From WS-2 sp964650245 (GTDB lineage: Bacteria; Eisenbacteria; RBG-16-71-46), in assembly GCA_964650245.1 (NCBI GenBank), contig CAZYQK010000089.1, forward strand, positions 1 to 13,655: 13,655 nucleotides of DNA. Direction: 5' to 3'. How positions within the stretch are numbered: position 1 is the stretch's first letter; every line of letters starts with the position of its first letter. The notes beneath the pieces were generated by a model. That model ran no database searches. It was not told the DNA's origin and saw only the letters and a list, made by a program, of their open reading frames with translations. Positions 1 to 7,491 of the stretch are shown here, piece after piece. The position numbers were made by a program, and so were the translations under genes.

Positions 1-228
1 CCGCTCACGCGCGGCGTGCGTCCCGCCGACGCCGCCGCGCGCGACTCGACCGGCCCGGCGTGCGCGGCGCGCACCGGGCGCGACGGCGTGGCGCGGCTCG
101 AGGTGGGCCATGCCGGCGAATGGCTGCTGAGCTGCGTCCACATGGTGCCATGCGAAGAGCGGCGGGCGGCCGACTGGGAGAGCCACTGGGCCTCGCTCAG
201 CTTCGCCCGCGAGCCGCAACACCCGTGA
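1..228 (+). CDS. DUF4198-like periplasmic protein, C-terminal part only
   Basis: The reading frame is open from the left edge to a TGA at 226-228, so the start and most of the protein lie outside the window. About 75 residues remain. They end in a glycine-rich beta segment (DGVARLEVGHAGEWLLSCVH) followed by ADWESHWASLSF. Known: this kind of ending is typical of DUF4198 proteins (COG5266), exported proteins once annotated as periplasmic parts of cobalt/nickel uptake systems. The stop overlaps the start of the following HupE/UreJ-type gene by 4 bases (GTGA), which implies one operon and translational coupling. Inference: a periplasmic partner in metal handling. The GTG at 16 is the first in-frame start inside the window but is almost certainly internal. 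The assignment rests on the tail alone, so the family is likely rather than certain. Confidence 0.6.
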   Translation, partial: PLTRGVRPADAAARDSTGPACAARTGRDGVARLEVGHAGEWLLSCVHMVPCEERRAADWESHWASLSFAREPQHP

Positions 229-1310
229 GCGCCCGTCCCGGCCGCGCCGCGTTGGTCGCGGCGATCGCGCTGTGCGCCGCGGCCGGCGCCGCACGCGCGC
301 ACGATCAGCCCTACAGCTACCTCGACCTCCGCATCGAGCGCGGCGTCATCGAGGGCCGGGTCATGGCGCACGTGGTGGAGCTGGCCCACGAGCTGAAGCT
401 CGAGACCCCCGATTCGCTGCTCGACCTGGACTTCGTCGCGCGTCGCCTCGAGGCCGTGCACGCGGTGTTCGCCTCGAGGCTCGAGGTGCTGGCCGACGCG
501 CGTCGGCTCGCGCCGCGCTGGGAGTCCGGGTTCGAGCTGGAGACGAAGCGGAAATCGGTCGCCTGCCGCTTCCGCCTCGAGCCCGGGCGGTCCCCGGGGA
601 CGCTGCACGTCGCCGGACCGCTGTTCGCATACGATCCCCAGCATGAGACCTACGTCAACGTGTACGAGGGCGGGCGACTCCGGCTCCAGGGCCTGCTCGA
701 TGACTCGCGTCCCGCACTCGACTACTACACCGGCTCCTCACAGGGCACGCTCGCCGTGGTGCGCACCTTCGTGGCGCAGGGTGCCCACCACATCTTCATC
801 GGGCCCGATCACATCCTGTTCATCGTCGGTCTCATGCTGCTGGGCGGGAGCCTCCCCCGGCTCATCAAGATCGTCACCGGCTTCACTATCGCGCACAGCA
901 TCACGCTCGCGCTCGCCGCGCTCGAGATCGTCAATCCGCCGCCGCGGCTGATCGAGCCCGCGATCGCGCTCAGCATCGTCGTGGTGGGCGCGGACAACCT
1001 GCTGCGGGGCCGGCGGGGCCGTGACGCGCGGGCCGGGATCGCGTTCGGCTTCGGCTTCGTCCACGGCTTCGGCTTCGCCGGGGTGCTGCGCGAGTTCGGG
1101 TTGCCCCCGCAGTCGCTGGGCTGGTCGCTGCTCGCGTTCAACCTGGGGGTCGAAATCGGGCAGGCCTGCATCGTGCTCGCGGTGGCGCCGCTGCTGGCCC
1201 TGATCGCGGCGCGCCGCCCGCGCCTCTCGCGCCTGGTGGTCGCCGCGGGCGCTGCGAGCGTGGTGGCGGCGGGGAGCTACTGGCTGGTGCGGCGCGTCTT
1301 CGGCGCCTGA
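225..1310 (+). CDS. HupE/UreJ-type membrane protein, probable nickel/cobalt permease
   Basis: A 361-residue membrane protein. The frame stays open upstream to position 60, but GTG 225 is the better start: it overlaps the previous stop as GTGA and gives a clean signal peptide (residues 1-25, cleavage after ARA, mature end HDQPYSY). Residues 26-180 are an extracytoplasmic domain. From about 186 to the end are hydrophobic segments of the HupE/UreJ_2 family. The HX5DH motif is present (H189, D195, H196 in HHIFIGPDH). A second conserved stretch, FGFGFVHGFGFAG, spans 274-286. Known: HupE and UreJ proteins move nickel into the cell for [NiFe]-hydrogenase or urease. In classical HupE the second motif carries an additional His and a Glu (FHGxAHGxE-like) that are absent here, so the metal is uncertain. 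No hydrogenase or urease gene is visible. No clear Shine-Dalgarno precedes the start, which fits coupling. Confidence 0.8.
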   Translation: MSARPGRAALVAAIALCAAAGAARAHDQPYSYLDLRIERGVIEGRVMAHVVELAHELKLETPDSLLDLDFVARRLEAVHAVFASRLEVLADARRLAPRWESGFELETKRKSVACRFRLEPGRSPGTLHVAGPLFAYDPQHETYVNVYEGGRLRLQGLLDDSRPALDYYTGSSQGTLAVVRTFVAQGAHHIFIGPDHILFIVGLMLLGGSLPRLIKIVTGFTIAHSITLALAALEIVNPPPRLIEPAIALSIVVVGADNLLRGRRGRDARAGIAFGFGFVHGFGFAGVLREFGLPPQSLGWSLLAFNLGVEIGQACIVLAVAPLLALIAARRPRLSRLVVAAGAASVVAAGSYWLVRRVFGA

Positions 1311-1324
1311 CGCGGCGCTGCTAT

Positions 1325-1356
1325 CATGGGTTCCCTCCAAAGAGGGGTCCCCCATG
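1325..1356 (+). promoter_or_regulatory. Hairpin enclosing the ribosome site and start codon of the secreted-protein gene
   Basis: Two nested arms pair across a CAAA loop (1338-1341). The inner stem is CCCTC (1333-1337) with GAGGG (1342-1346), extendable by a T-G wobble. The outer stem is CATGGG (1325-1330) with CCCATG (1351-1356). A small asymmetric internal loop separates them. The right arm contains the Shine-Dalgarno-like AGAGGGG (1341-1347) and the ATG (1354-1356), so the folded RNA would hide both. It could equally be a DNA operator. The repeat is seen directly; the regulatory role is inference. Confidence 0.45.
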
Positions 1357-3099
1357 CGAGTGGTCGCCATCGGTTTCGCCGGGTCGCTCCGTGCCGCGGT
1401 CGTTCTCGCGCTCATTCTCCTGCCCGCCGCGTCGCGCGGCGACGCCGCGGTCCCGCCCCGGGCCCCGCGGCCGTCCGCCGCCGTGAACGCCGCCGCCTAC
1501 GCCCAGCGCATCACGACCAACAACATGCTGGGCGTAACCATCACCAACTTCGGATTCCTCGGGAACAACTTCGTGACCCGGGGGTCCTCGCTCGAGTATC
1601 CGCTCGGCAGCGGCTACGAACACCTGGCGAGCGGCGGGCTCTGGGTCGGCGCACAGGCGGTGGACGGCGCGGGCGCCTTCGTGGGGGTGACGACGGGCTG
1701 CGTCGACATCACGCAGGGCTCCGCGTCATCCGGCGCCACCGAGTTCACGCCGATCGGGTCCAGCGTCTCGGTGCGCTCGACGATTCCGGCCAGCCCCTAC
1801 TTCAGCCCGCTCGCCGTGAGCGAGCAGGACTTCATCGCCGAATACGACGACCTCACGCCGGTGACCGCGGCCGGAAACCCCGAGACCCACCGGCCGCTCG
1901 GCATCCAGGTGCGACAGGAGTGTTTTTCGTGGACGCTCTCGAGCTACCAGCACCTCCTGTTCCTTCACTTCGTGATTCGGAATCTGGGCTCGCCGCTCGC
2001 CAACGCCTGGGTGGGGCTGCGAACCGAGCTGGCAAGCGGCTCGAAGAACGCTTACTCGTGCTGGCCGCCGAGTTCGAGCTGCGGCCCCGGGAGCTGGTTC
2101 TCGAAGAAGTGGGTCCAGTGGGACGACTCGCTGCGCCTGATCCGCGAACACTATTGCGCGGGTCAGCCGGTGCCCGCGGGCTGCAATCTGAACGCCGTGC
2201 CGTACTGGATAGGTGTTCAGCTCCTGACCCCGCCCGACACGCTGCTCGGACAGAAGGTGACGCTTGCGGCATGGAGCTGGGCGCCCGGCAGCCCCTTCCG
2301 AGACCAGGACGGGGAGCGCTACGGGCTCATGAGCGCGGGCACCATTCAGTCGCTGGCCGGCGATTCACTCCAGCCCGGGACCGGCGATCCGGTGGAGCTG
2401 CTCGCGCTCGGTCCATTCGCGAGCATCGCTACCGGTGACTCGGTCACCGTGGACTTCGCTCTGGTCGGCGGGGCAAGCGTCTCCGAGATCCAGGATCACG
2501 CGCGACTCTCCCAGCGCGCCCATGACATGGACTACGCGGATCCGGTGGTCGCGACCCTGGGTGCGCTGGTGAGCGCCGAGGCCAGCCCCGGGGCGGTGCG
2601 GCTCGAGTGGCACCGGCCGGGCGCTGAGGGAGCGAGCGTCACGGTCGAGCGCCGCGAGCCGCGGGGTGCGTGGCGTGCCATGGGCGAGGCGGAGAGCGAA
2701 GCCTCCGGACGGATCCGCTTCACAGACCTTGAGGTCGTCCCCGGCCGGCGCTACGGCTACCGCGTCGCGAGCGGCGGATCCGGAACGGACGCGGCCTTCG
2801 GCGAGGTCTGGATCGACGTGCCGCTCGCGCCCGCCTTCGCGCTCCACGGCCTGCGGCCCAATCCCTCGTCCGGCGGGGATTGGAACGTGGCACTCGCGCT
2901 CAGAGGCGGCGAGCCCGCGACGCTCGAGCTGCTGGATCTCGCCGGCCGGAGGCTGAGCTTCCGCCGCATCGAGTCGTCCGTTGGCGGCAATCTCGTGATC
3001 CGGCTCGGCTGCGTCACGCCGCTTCCTCCCGGCGTTTATGTCGCCCGGCTGCTCCAGGGCGCGCGCTCCGCGACGGTCAAAGGCATCGTCGTCCGCTAA
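1354..3099 (+). CDS. Secreted protein with Fn3-like segment and type IX/FlgD-like C-terminal domain
   Basis: A 581-residue exported protein. Residues 1-32 form a signal peptide with a long hydrophobic core and a small-residue cleavage region. Residues 33-400 are a beta-rich body without a family I can name; it has several cysteines (among them the YSCWPPSSSCGPGSW stretch) that could form disulfides. Residues about 405-487 look like a fibronectin-III repeat. Residues about 489-581 match the FlgD-Ig/type IX sorting-domain pattern: an LRPNPSS opening, then LELLDLAGRRL, then LPPGVYVARLLQG, ending VKGIVVR. Known: such C-terminal domains direct export and surface attachment in FCB-group bacteria. 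The ATG at 1354 is supported by AGAGGGG six bases upstream. The gene lies 43 bases after hupE and may be read from it. A weak -10-like TATCAT sits at 1322-1327. Function is unknown; a surface or secreted structural role is likely. Confidence 0.7.
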   Translation: MRVVAIGFAGSLRAAVVLALILLPAASRGDAAVPPRAPRPSAAVNAAAYAQRITTNNMLGVTITNFGFLGNNFVTRGSSLEYPLGSGYEHLASGGLWVGAQAVDGAGAFVGVTTGCVDITQGSASSGATEFTPIGSSVSVRSTIPASPYFSPLAVSEQDFIAEYDDLTPVTAAGNPETHRPLGIQVRQECFSWTLSSYQHLLFLHFVIRNLGSPLANAWVGLRTELASGSKNAYSCWPPSSSCGPGSWFSKKWVQWDDSLRLIREHYCAGQPVPAGCNLNAVPYWIGVQLLTPPDTLLGQKVTLAAWSWAPGSPFRDQDGERYGLMSAGTIQSLAGDSLQPGTGDPVELLALGPFASIATGDSVTVDFALVGGASVSEIQDHARLSQRAHDMDYADPVVATLGALVSAEASPGAVRLEWHRPGAEGASVTVERREPRGAWRAMGEAESEASGRIRFTDLEVVPGRRYGYRVASGGSGTDAAFGEVWIDVPLAPAFALHGLRPNPSSGGDWNVALALRGGEPATLELLDLAGRRLSFRRIESSVGGNLVIRLGCVTPLPPGVYVARLLQGARSATVKGIVVR

Positions 3100-3206
3100 A
3101 GGTGCCGGCCCCGCTGCCGCGCTGGTCACGCCGCCTTCCGCGTCCGCCGTGGGGGCGTGCGCCGCGCGTGCGCTCCGTCGCCGCTTCGGGTTACTCTCCC
3201 GCGCCC

Positions 3207-4307
3207 ATGACTCGTCCAGCGCTTTCCTTCGTCCGCGCCGCCGTCGCCGCGCCGCTCGTGCTCCTTGCCGCCCTGCCGCTCGCATCCTGCGGCCGCAGCG
3301 GCGCCGGCGGACCGGGCGGCTTCACCATGCCGCCCACGCCGGTCGAGGTCGCGGAGGTGCGCCCCCGGACGGTGCGCGACCAGATCCGCGCGCTCGGCAG
3401 CATCGAGTCCGACGCCAACATCGAGATCGTGAGCGAGCTCGGCGCCACGGTGGTCCGGCTTCCGTTCGATGAGGGTCAGCCGGTGGAGCAGGGGGCACTG
3501 CTCGCGCAGCTCGACGACCGTGAGTTCCGCGCCGAGGCCGAGCGCGCCGACGCGCAGGCCGAGAAGGCACGCGCCGACCACGCGCGCGCGCAGAAGCTGC
3601 TCGAGGAGCACGCCATCCCGCAGCAGGGGCTGGACGACGCGCGCACCGCGATGAAAGTCGCCGACGCCAACGCCGCGCTGGCGCGGGCCCGATTCGACAA
3701 GACCCGCATTCGCGCGCCGTTCGCGGGGCTGGTGGGCGTGCGCCGGGTTTCGCCCGGGGCCTACCTCAAGACGGGGGACGTCATCACCGAGCTGACCCGG
3801 GTGGACGAGATGAAGGTGACGTTCGCGGCGCCCGAACGCTACGCGTCGCTGCTGCGTTCGGGCGTCGGGGTCGAGGTCACGACCCCGGCCTGGCCGGGCG
3901 AGCGCTTCGCCGGACGGGTGAGCGCCGTGAACCCGGTGGTGGACGCCCGGTCCCGGACGCTTCAGATCGTCGCGCGCATCCCGAACCCGGCGGGCCGCCT
4001 GCGCTCCGGCATGTCGGCCAACGTGGCCGTGACGCTCGCCGAGCGCGGCCGCGCGCTGGTGGTGCCCGACGAGGCGGTGTTCGCCGAGGGCAACCAGAGC
4101 TTCGTCTTCCTGGTGAAGCCCGACAGCACCGTCACCCGGGTCGCGGTCGAGCTCGGCACCCGCGATTCGTCCGCGGTCGAGGTGGTGCGCGGCCTCGAGC
4201 CCGGCGCGCGCGTGGTCACGGCCGGGCACCAGAAGCTCTTCGAAGGCGCGCGCGTCATGCCGGTCTCGGAGCCGGCGGGCGGTGCGCCCGCGAGGCGCGG
4301 CGGATGA
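3207..4307 (+). CDS. RND efflux periplasmic adaptor (membrane fusion protein), lipoprotein
   Basis: A 366-residue adaptor that links the inner-membrane pump to an outer-membrane channel. Residues 1-27 are a lipoprotein signal ending in the lipobox LASC, so Cys28 should be lipidated. The two lipoyl half-domains lie at about 71-103 and 168-198, flanking a short alpha-hairpin (about 104-165, rich in Ala, Glu, Arg and Lys). The beta-barrel is at about 202-276 and the membrane-proximal domain at 283-353. The motif TRIRAPFAGLVG (166-177) is characteristic of the second lipoyl half. The frame is open back to 2880, but that part overlaps the previous gene; ATG 3207 begins the lipoprotein signal. No Shine-Dalgarno is visible. 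A -10-like TACTCT at 3192-3197 would give a leader of only a few bases, but no good -35 accompanies it. The stop overlaps the pump gene start as ATGA. The substrate cannot be read from the sequence. Confidence 0.93.
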   Translation: MTRPALSFVRAAVAAPLVLLAALPLASCGRSGAGGPGGFTMPPTPVEVAEVRPRTVRDQIRALGSIESDANIEIVSELGATVVRLPFDEGQPVEQGALLAQLDDREFRAEAERADAQAEKARADHARAQKLLEEHAIPQQGLDDARTAMKVADANAALARARFDKTRIRAPFAGLVGVRRVSPGAYLKTGDVITELTRVDEMKVTFAAPERYASLLRSGVGVEVTTPAWPGERFAGRVSAVNPVVDARSRTLQIVARIPNPAGRLRSGMSANVAVTLAERGRALVVPDEAVFAEGNQSFVFLVKPDSTVTRVAVELGTRDSSAVEVVRGLEPGARVVTAGHQKLFEGARVMPVSEPAGGAPARRGG

Positions 4308-7300
4308 AGCTGAGCGAGACTTCGATCCACCGTCCCGTGCTCGCGACGGTGATGAGCCTGGCGATCGTGCTGTTCGGCGCGCTCTCTTTCACCCTGCTGC
4401 CGGTGCGCGAGTATCCCGACATCGACTCGCCGGTGGTGTCGGTCACCACCTTCTACCGCGGCGCCAACCCGCAGGTGGTGGAAACCGAGATCACGGACGT
4501 GCTGGAGGAGCAGCTCTCGACCATCGAGGGCGTCAAGCTCATCACCTCCTCCTCGCGCGAGCAGGTCTCGAGCATCACGATCGAGTTCAACCTGCGCCGC
4601 GACGTGGACAAGGCGGCGAACGACGTGCGCGACCGCGTCTCGCGGGTCCGGGGCCAGCTGCCCGCGACCGCCGAGGAGCCGGTGGTGGCGAAGCAGGACG
4701 TGAACGCGCAGCCCATCATCTGGCTCGCGCTGTTCGGGCGCGACTTCAGCACCCTCGAGCTCTCCGATCTCGCGAACAACGTGTTCGCCGAGAAGCTCCA
4801 GCGCCTGGACGGCGTGGGCGGCGTGTTCGTGGGCGGCAACCGCCGCTACGCCATGCGGGTCTGGCTCGACCCGCAGCGTCTCGCCGCCTATCAGCTCACG
4901 GTGGCGGACGTCGAGCGCGCGCTGCGCGGCCAGAACGCCGAGATTCCTTCGGGACGCATCGAGGGCCGCGGGCGCGAATTCTCGGTCCATACCCGTGGCG
5001 ACCTCACCCGCCCCGAGGAATTCGCCGCGATCGTGGTGGCGAGCCAGGACGAGCGCACGATCCACCTCGGCGACGTGGCCGACGTCCGGGTGGGCGCCGA
5101 GGACGATCGCAGCGTGGCGCGCTACAACGGGCTGCCGGCGGTGGGCTTAGGGGTCGTCAAGCAGCAGAAGGCGAGCACGGTGGACGTGGCCCACGCGGTG
5201 CGCCGCGCGCTCCCCGGGCTGCGCGAGCTGCTCCCCGCGGGCGTGCGCCTCGAGGTGGCGTACGACTCTTCGACCTTCATCGAGAGCTCCATCCACGAGG
5301 TGGTGGTCTCGCTGATGGTCGCCGTGGCGCTGGTGTTCGTCGTGATCTTCGTGTTCCTGGGCAGCTTCCGCGCCACGCTGATCCCGGCGGTCGCGATCCC
5401 GGTCTCCATCATCGGCACCTTCACCGTCACATACTTCCTGGGCTTCAGCCTCAACATCCTCACCCTGCTCGCGCTGGTGCTCGCGATCGGGCTGGTGGTG
5501 GACGACGCGATCGTGATGCTGGAGAGCATCTACCGCCACATGGAGATGGGAAAGCCCCGCTTCCGCGCGGCACTCGAGGCCTCGCAGGAGATCGGCTTCG
5601 CGATCGTCGCGACCACGATTGCGCTGGTCGCGGTGTTCGTGCCGGTCGCGTTCTTGACCGGCCGGGTCGGGCGGCTGTTCAACGAGTTCGGCGTGGCGGT
5701 CGCGGTCTCGGTGCTGATCTCGGGATTCGTAGCGCTCACGCTCACGCCCATGCTGTGCTCGCGCGTGCTGCGCCGCCACCGGGCGGGCCCCGCGGGGCCG
5801 GTGCCGAACGGGGCTGCGGACCCGGAGCGCACCGACGTAGCCGGGCCTCCGGAGCGCGGGTGGCGCGCGGCCTTCGATCGCGGCTGGGCCCGGTTCGAAG
5901 GCGCATACGTCTCCACGCTGCGCTGGGCCACGCATCATCGCCGCGTGGTGCTGATCGGAGCGCTCGCGGTCACCGCCTCGATCGCTGTGATCTTTCGGCT
6001 CTTGCCGTCCGAGCTGGTTCCGCCCGAGGACCGCGGCTGGATCTTCAACATGATCCGCGCACCCGAGGGCGCCACCCTGGAATACACCGACCGCTACGTG
6101 CGCCAGGTGGAGGCGATCTACGAGGCGCTCCCCGCACGCGATCGGATGTTCACAGCGGTGGGCCTGTTCGGCCCGGTCACCGACGGCTTCATGTTCGTGG
6201 GCCTTAAAGCCTACGGCCAGCGCCCGCCCTCGCAGGCGATCATCCAGCAGGTCTTCCCGCAGCTGCTCGGCATCCCGGGCGTGATGGCCTTCGCCTTCAA
6301 TCCGCCGAGCCTGGCCGGCGGGTTCGGCCAGTCGGTGCAGTTCGTGCTGCAGGCCGAGACCTACGACGAGCTGACGCGCGCGATGGCGATCATGATGGCG
6401 GAGTCTCGGAAGCTCGGCTACCTGGTCAACGTCGACACCGACCTCAAGCTCAACAAGCCGCAGCTCGAGATCGACATCGACCGCGAGCGCGCGGCAGAGC
6501 TCGGGGTGGCGGTGACCGACATCGGCGCGACGCTCCAGACGCTGCTCGGCGGCCGCGAAGCCACCCGCTTCAAGCGCGGCAACCACCAGTACGACGTCAT
6601 GCTCCAGGTCCCGCGCCCCGACCGCTCGAGCCCGTCAATGATCGAAGACCTCTACGTGCGGGGGTCGAAGGGCCTGGTCCAGCTCGCGAGCGTGACACGC
6701 GTGCGCGAGGAGGTGGCGCCGCGCGAGCTGAACCATTTCAACCGCGTGCGCTCCGCGACGCTCCAGGCGAGCCTGGCTCCCGGCGTCACCATCGGCCGCG
6801 CGCTCGCCGACCTCAAGACCATCGCGCGGCGCGTTCTGCCGCCCGGGGTGCGCACCGAGCTAGCGGGCGAATCGCGCGAGTACGCCGAGTCGAGCGGCGG
6901 GCTCAACCTGCTGTTCGTGATCGCGCTGGTCTTCATCTTCCTGGTGCTCGCCGGCCAGTTCGAGAGCTTCGTCCATCCGCTCACCATCCTGCTCTCGGTC
7001 CCGCTCGCGGTGTTCGGCGCGCTCGTGACGCTCGCGGTGTTCGGCATGAGCATCAACATCTTCTCGCAGATCGGACTCATCATGCTGATCGGGCTCGTGA
7101 CCAAGAACGCGATCCTGATCGTCGAGTTCGCCAACCAGCGGCGCGCGCGCGGCATCGAGCTGGTCGAGGCGGTGGTGGGTGCCGCGTGCATCCGCCTGCG
7201 TCCCATTCTCATGACCACGCTGACCACGGTGTTCGGCGTGCTGCCGATCGCGCTCGGGCTCGGCGCCGGCTCCGAGTCGCGCAAGCCGATGGGCATGGCG

Positions 7301-7483
7301 GTAGTGGGCGGGATGATTTTCTCGATGTTCCTGTCGCTGGTGGTGGTGCCGGTGGTCTATACCCTGCTCGCGAAGTGGGCGGGAGCGCCGAAGCCGGTGA
7401 CGGTGCCGGTGCGAGACGCGTTCGACGAGACGGTGCCGTCGGGAGCACCGGTGATGGCGCGCGGCGCGGGCACGACCGGCTGA
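4304..7483 (+). CDS. RND (HAE-1 family) inner-membrane efflux permease
   Basis: A 1059-residue proton-driven efflux pump of the AcrB/MexF type and normal family length. TM1 is at about residues 9-28, followed by the first periplasmic porter region. TM2 lies near 332-352. TM4 carries the proton-relay pair D400-D401 in GLVVDDAIVMLES, corresponding to AcrB D407/D408. The second half repeats the fold, with TM8 near 867-885 and the essential TM10 lysine K934 in GLVTKNAILIVEFANQ, equivalent to AcrB K940. All three relay residues are intact, so the pump should be functional. A cytoplasmic linker of about 40 residues (near 490-530) is Gly/Pro/Arg-rich and probably flexible. The start overlaps the adaptor stop by 4 bases, so the pair is coupled. 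No TolC-like channel gene is adjacent; one elsewhere in the genome would be needed. HAE-1 pumps usually export drugs, dyes, detergents or similar amphiphiles. Confidence 0.95.
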   Translation: MKLSETSIHRPVLATVMSLAIVLFGALSFTLLPVREYPDIDSPVVSVTTFYRGANPQVVETEITDVLEEQLSTIEGVKLITSSSREQVSSITIEFNLRRDVDKAANDVRDRVSRVRGQLPATAEEPVVAKQDVNAQPIIWLALFGRDFSTLELSDLANNVFAEKLQRLDGVGGVFVGGNRRYAMRVWLDPQRLAAYQLTVADVERALRGQNAEIPSGRIEGRGREFSVHTRGDLTRPEEFAAIVVASQDERTIHLGDVADVRVGAEDDRSVARYNGLPAVGLGVVKQQKASTVDVAHAVRRALPGLRELLPAGVRLEVAYDSSTFIESSIHEVVVSLMVAVALVFVVIFVFLGSFRATLIPAVAIPVSIIGTFTVTYFLGFSLNILTLLALVLAIGLVVDDAIVMLESIYRHMEMGKPRFRAALEASQEIGFAIVATTIALVAVFVPVAFLTGRVGRLFNEFGVAVAVSVLISGFVALTLTPMLCSRVLRRHRAGPAGPVPNGAADPERTDVAGPPERGWRAAFDRGWARFEGAYVSTLRWATHHRRVVLIGALAVTASIAVIFRLLPSELVPPEDRGWIFNMIRAPEGATLEYTDRYVRQVEAIYEALPARDRMFTAVGLFGPVTDGFMFVGLKAYGQRPPSQAIIQQVFPQLLGIPGVMAFAFNPPSLAGGFGQSVQFVLQAETYDELTRAMAIMMAESRKLGYLVNVDTDLKLNKPQLEIDIDRERAAELGVAVTDIGATLQTLLGGREATRFKRGNHQYDVMLQVPRPDRSSPSMIEDLYVRGSKGLVQLASVTRVREEVAPRELNHFNRVRSATLQASLAPGVTIGRALADLKTIARRVLPPGVRTELAGESREYAESSGGLNLLFVIALVFIFLVLAGQFESFVHPLTILLSVPLAVFGALVTLAVFGMSINIFSQIGLIMLIGLVTKNAILIVEFANQRRARGIELVEAVVGAACIRLRPILMTTLTTVFGVLPIALGLGAGSESRKPMGMAVVGGMIFSMFLSLVVVPVVYTLLAKWAGAPKPVTVPVRDAFDETVPSGAPVMARGAGTTG

Positions 7484-7491
7484 CGCGGCGC

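Noticed and set aside
60..224. In-frame N-terminal extension of the HupE-type gene back to position 60
   Set aside because: It would overlap the whole visible end of the DUF4198 gene and would bury a clear signal peptide that begins at GTG 225.
738..1415. Long minus-strand open frame opposite hupE
   Set aside because: It is rich in Arg, Asp, Glu and His with no domain, as expected for the antisense of a GC-rich gene; the real gene on the other strand has recognisable motifs.
5147..6586. 479-codon minus-strand open frame inside the RND pump gene
   Set aside because: The composition is dominated by Arg, His, Asp and Glu with no family features; the pump frame through the same bases holds all conserved residues.
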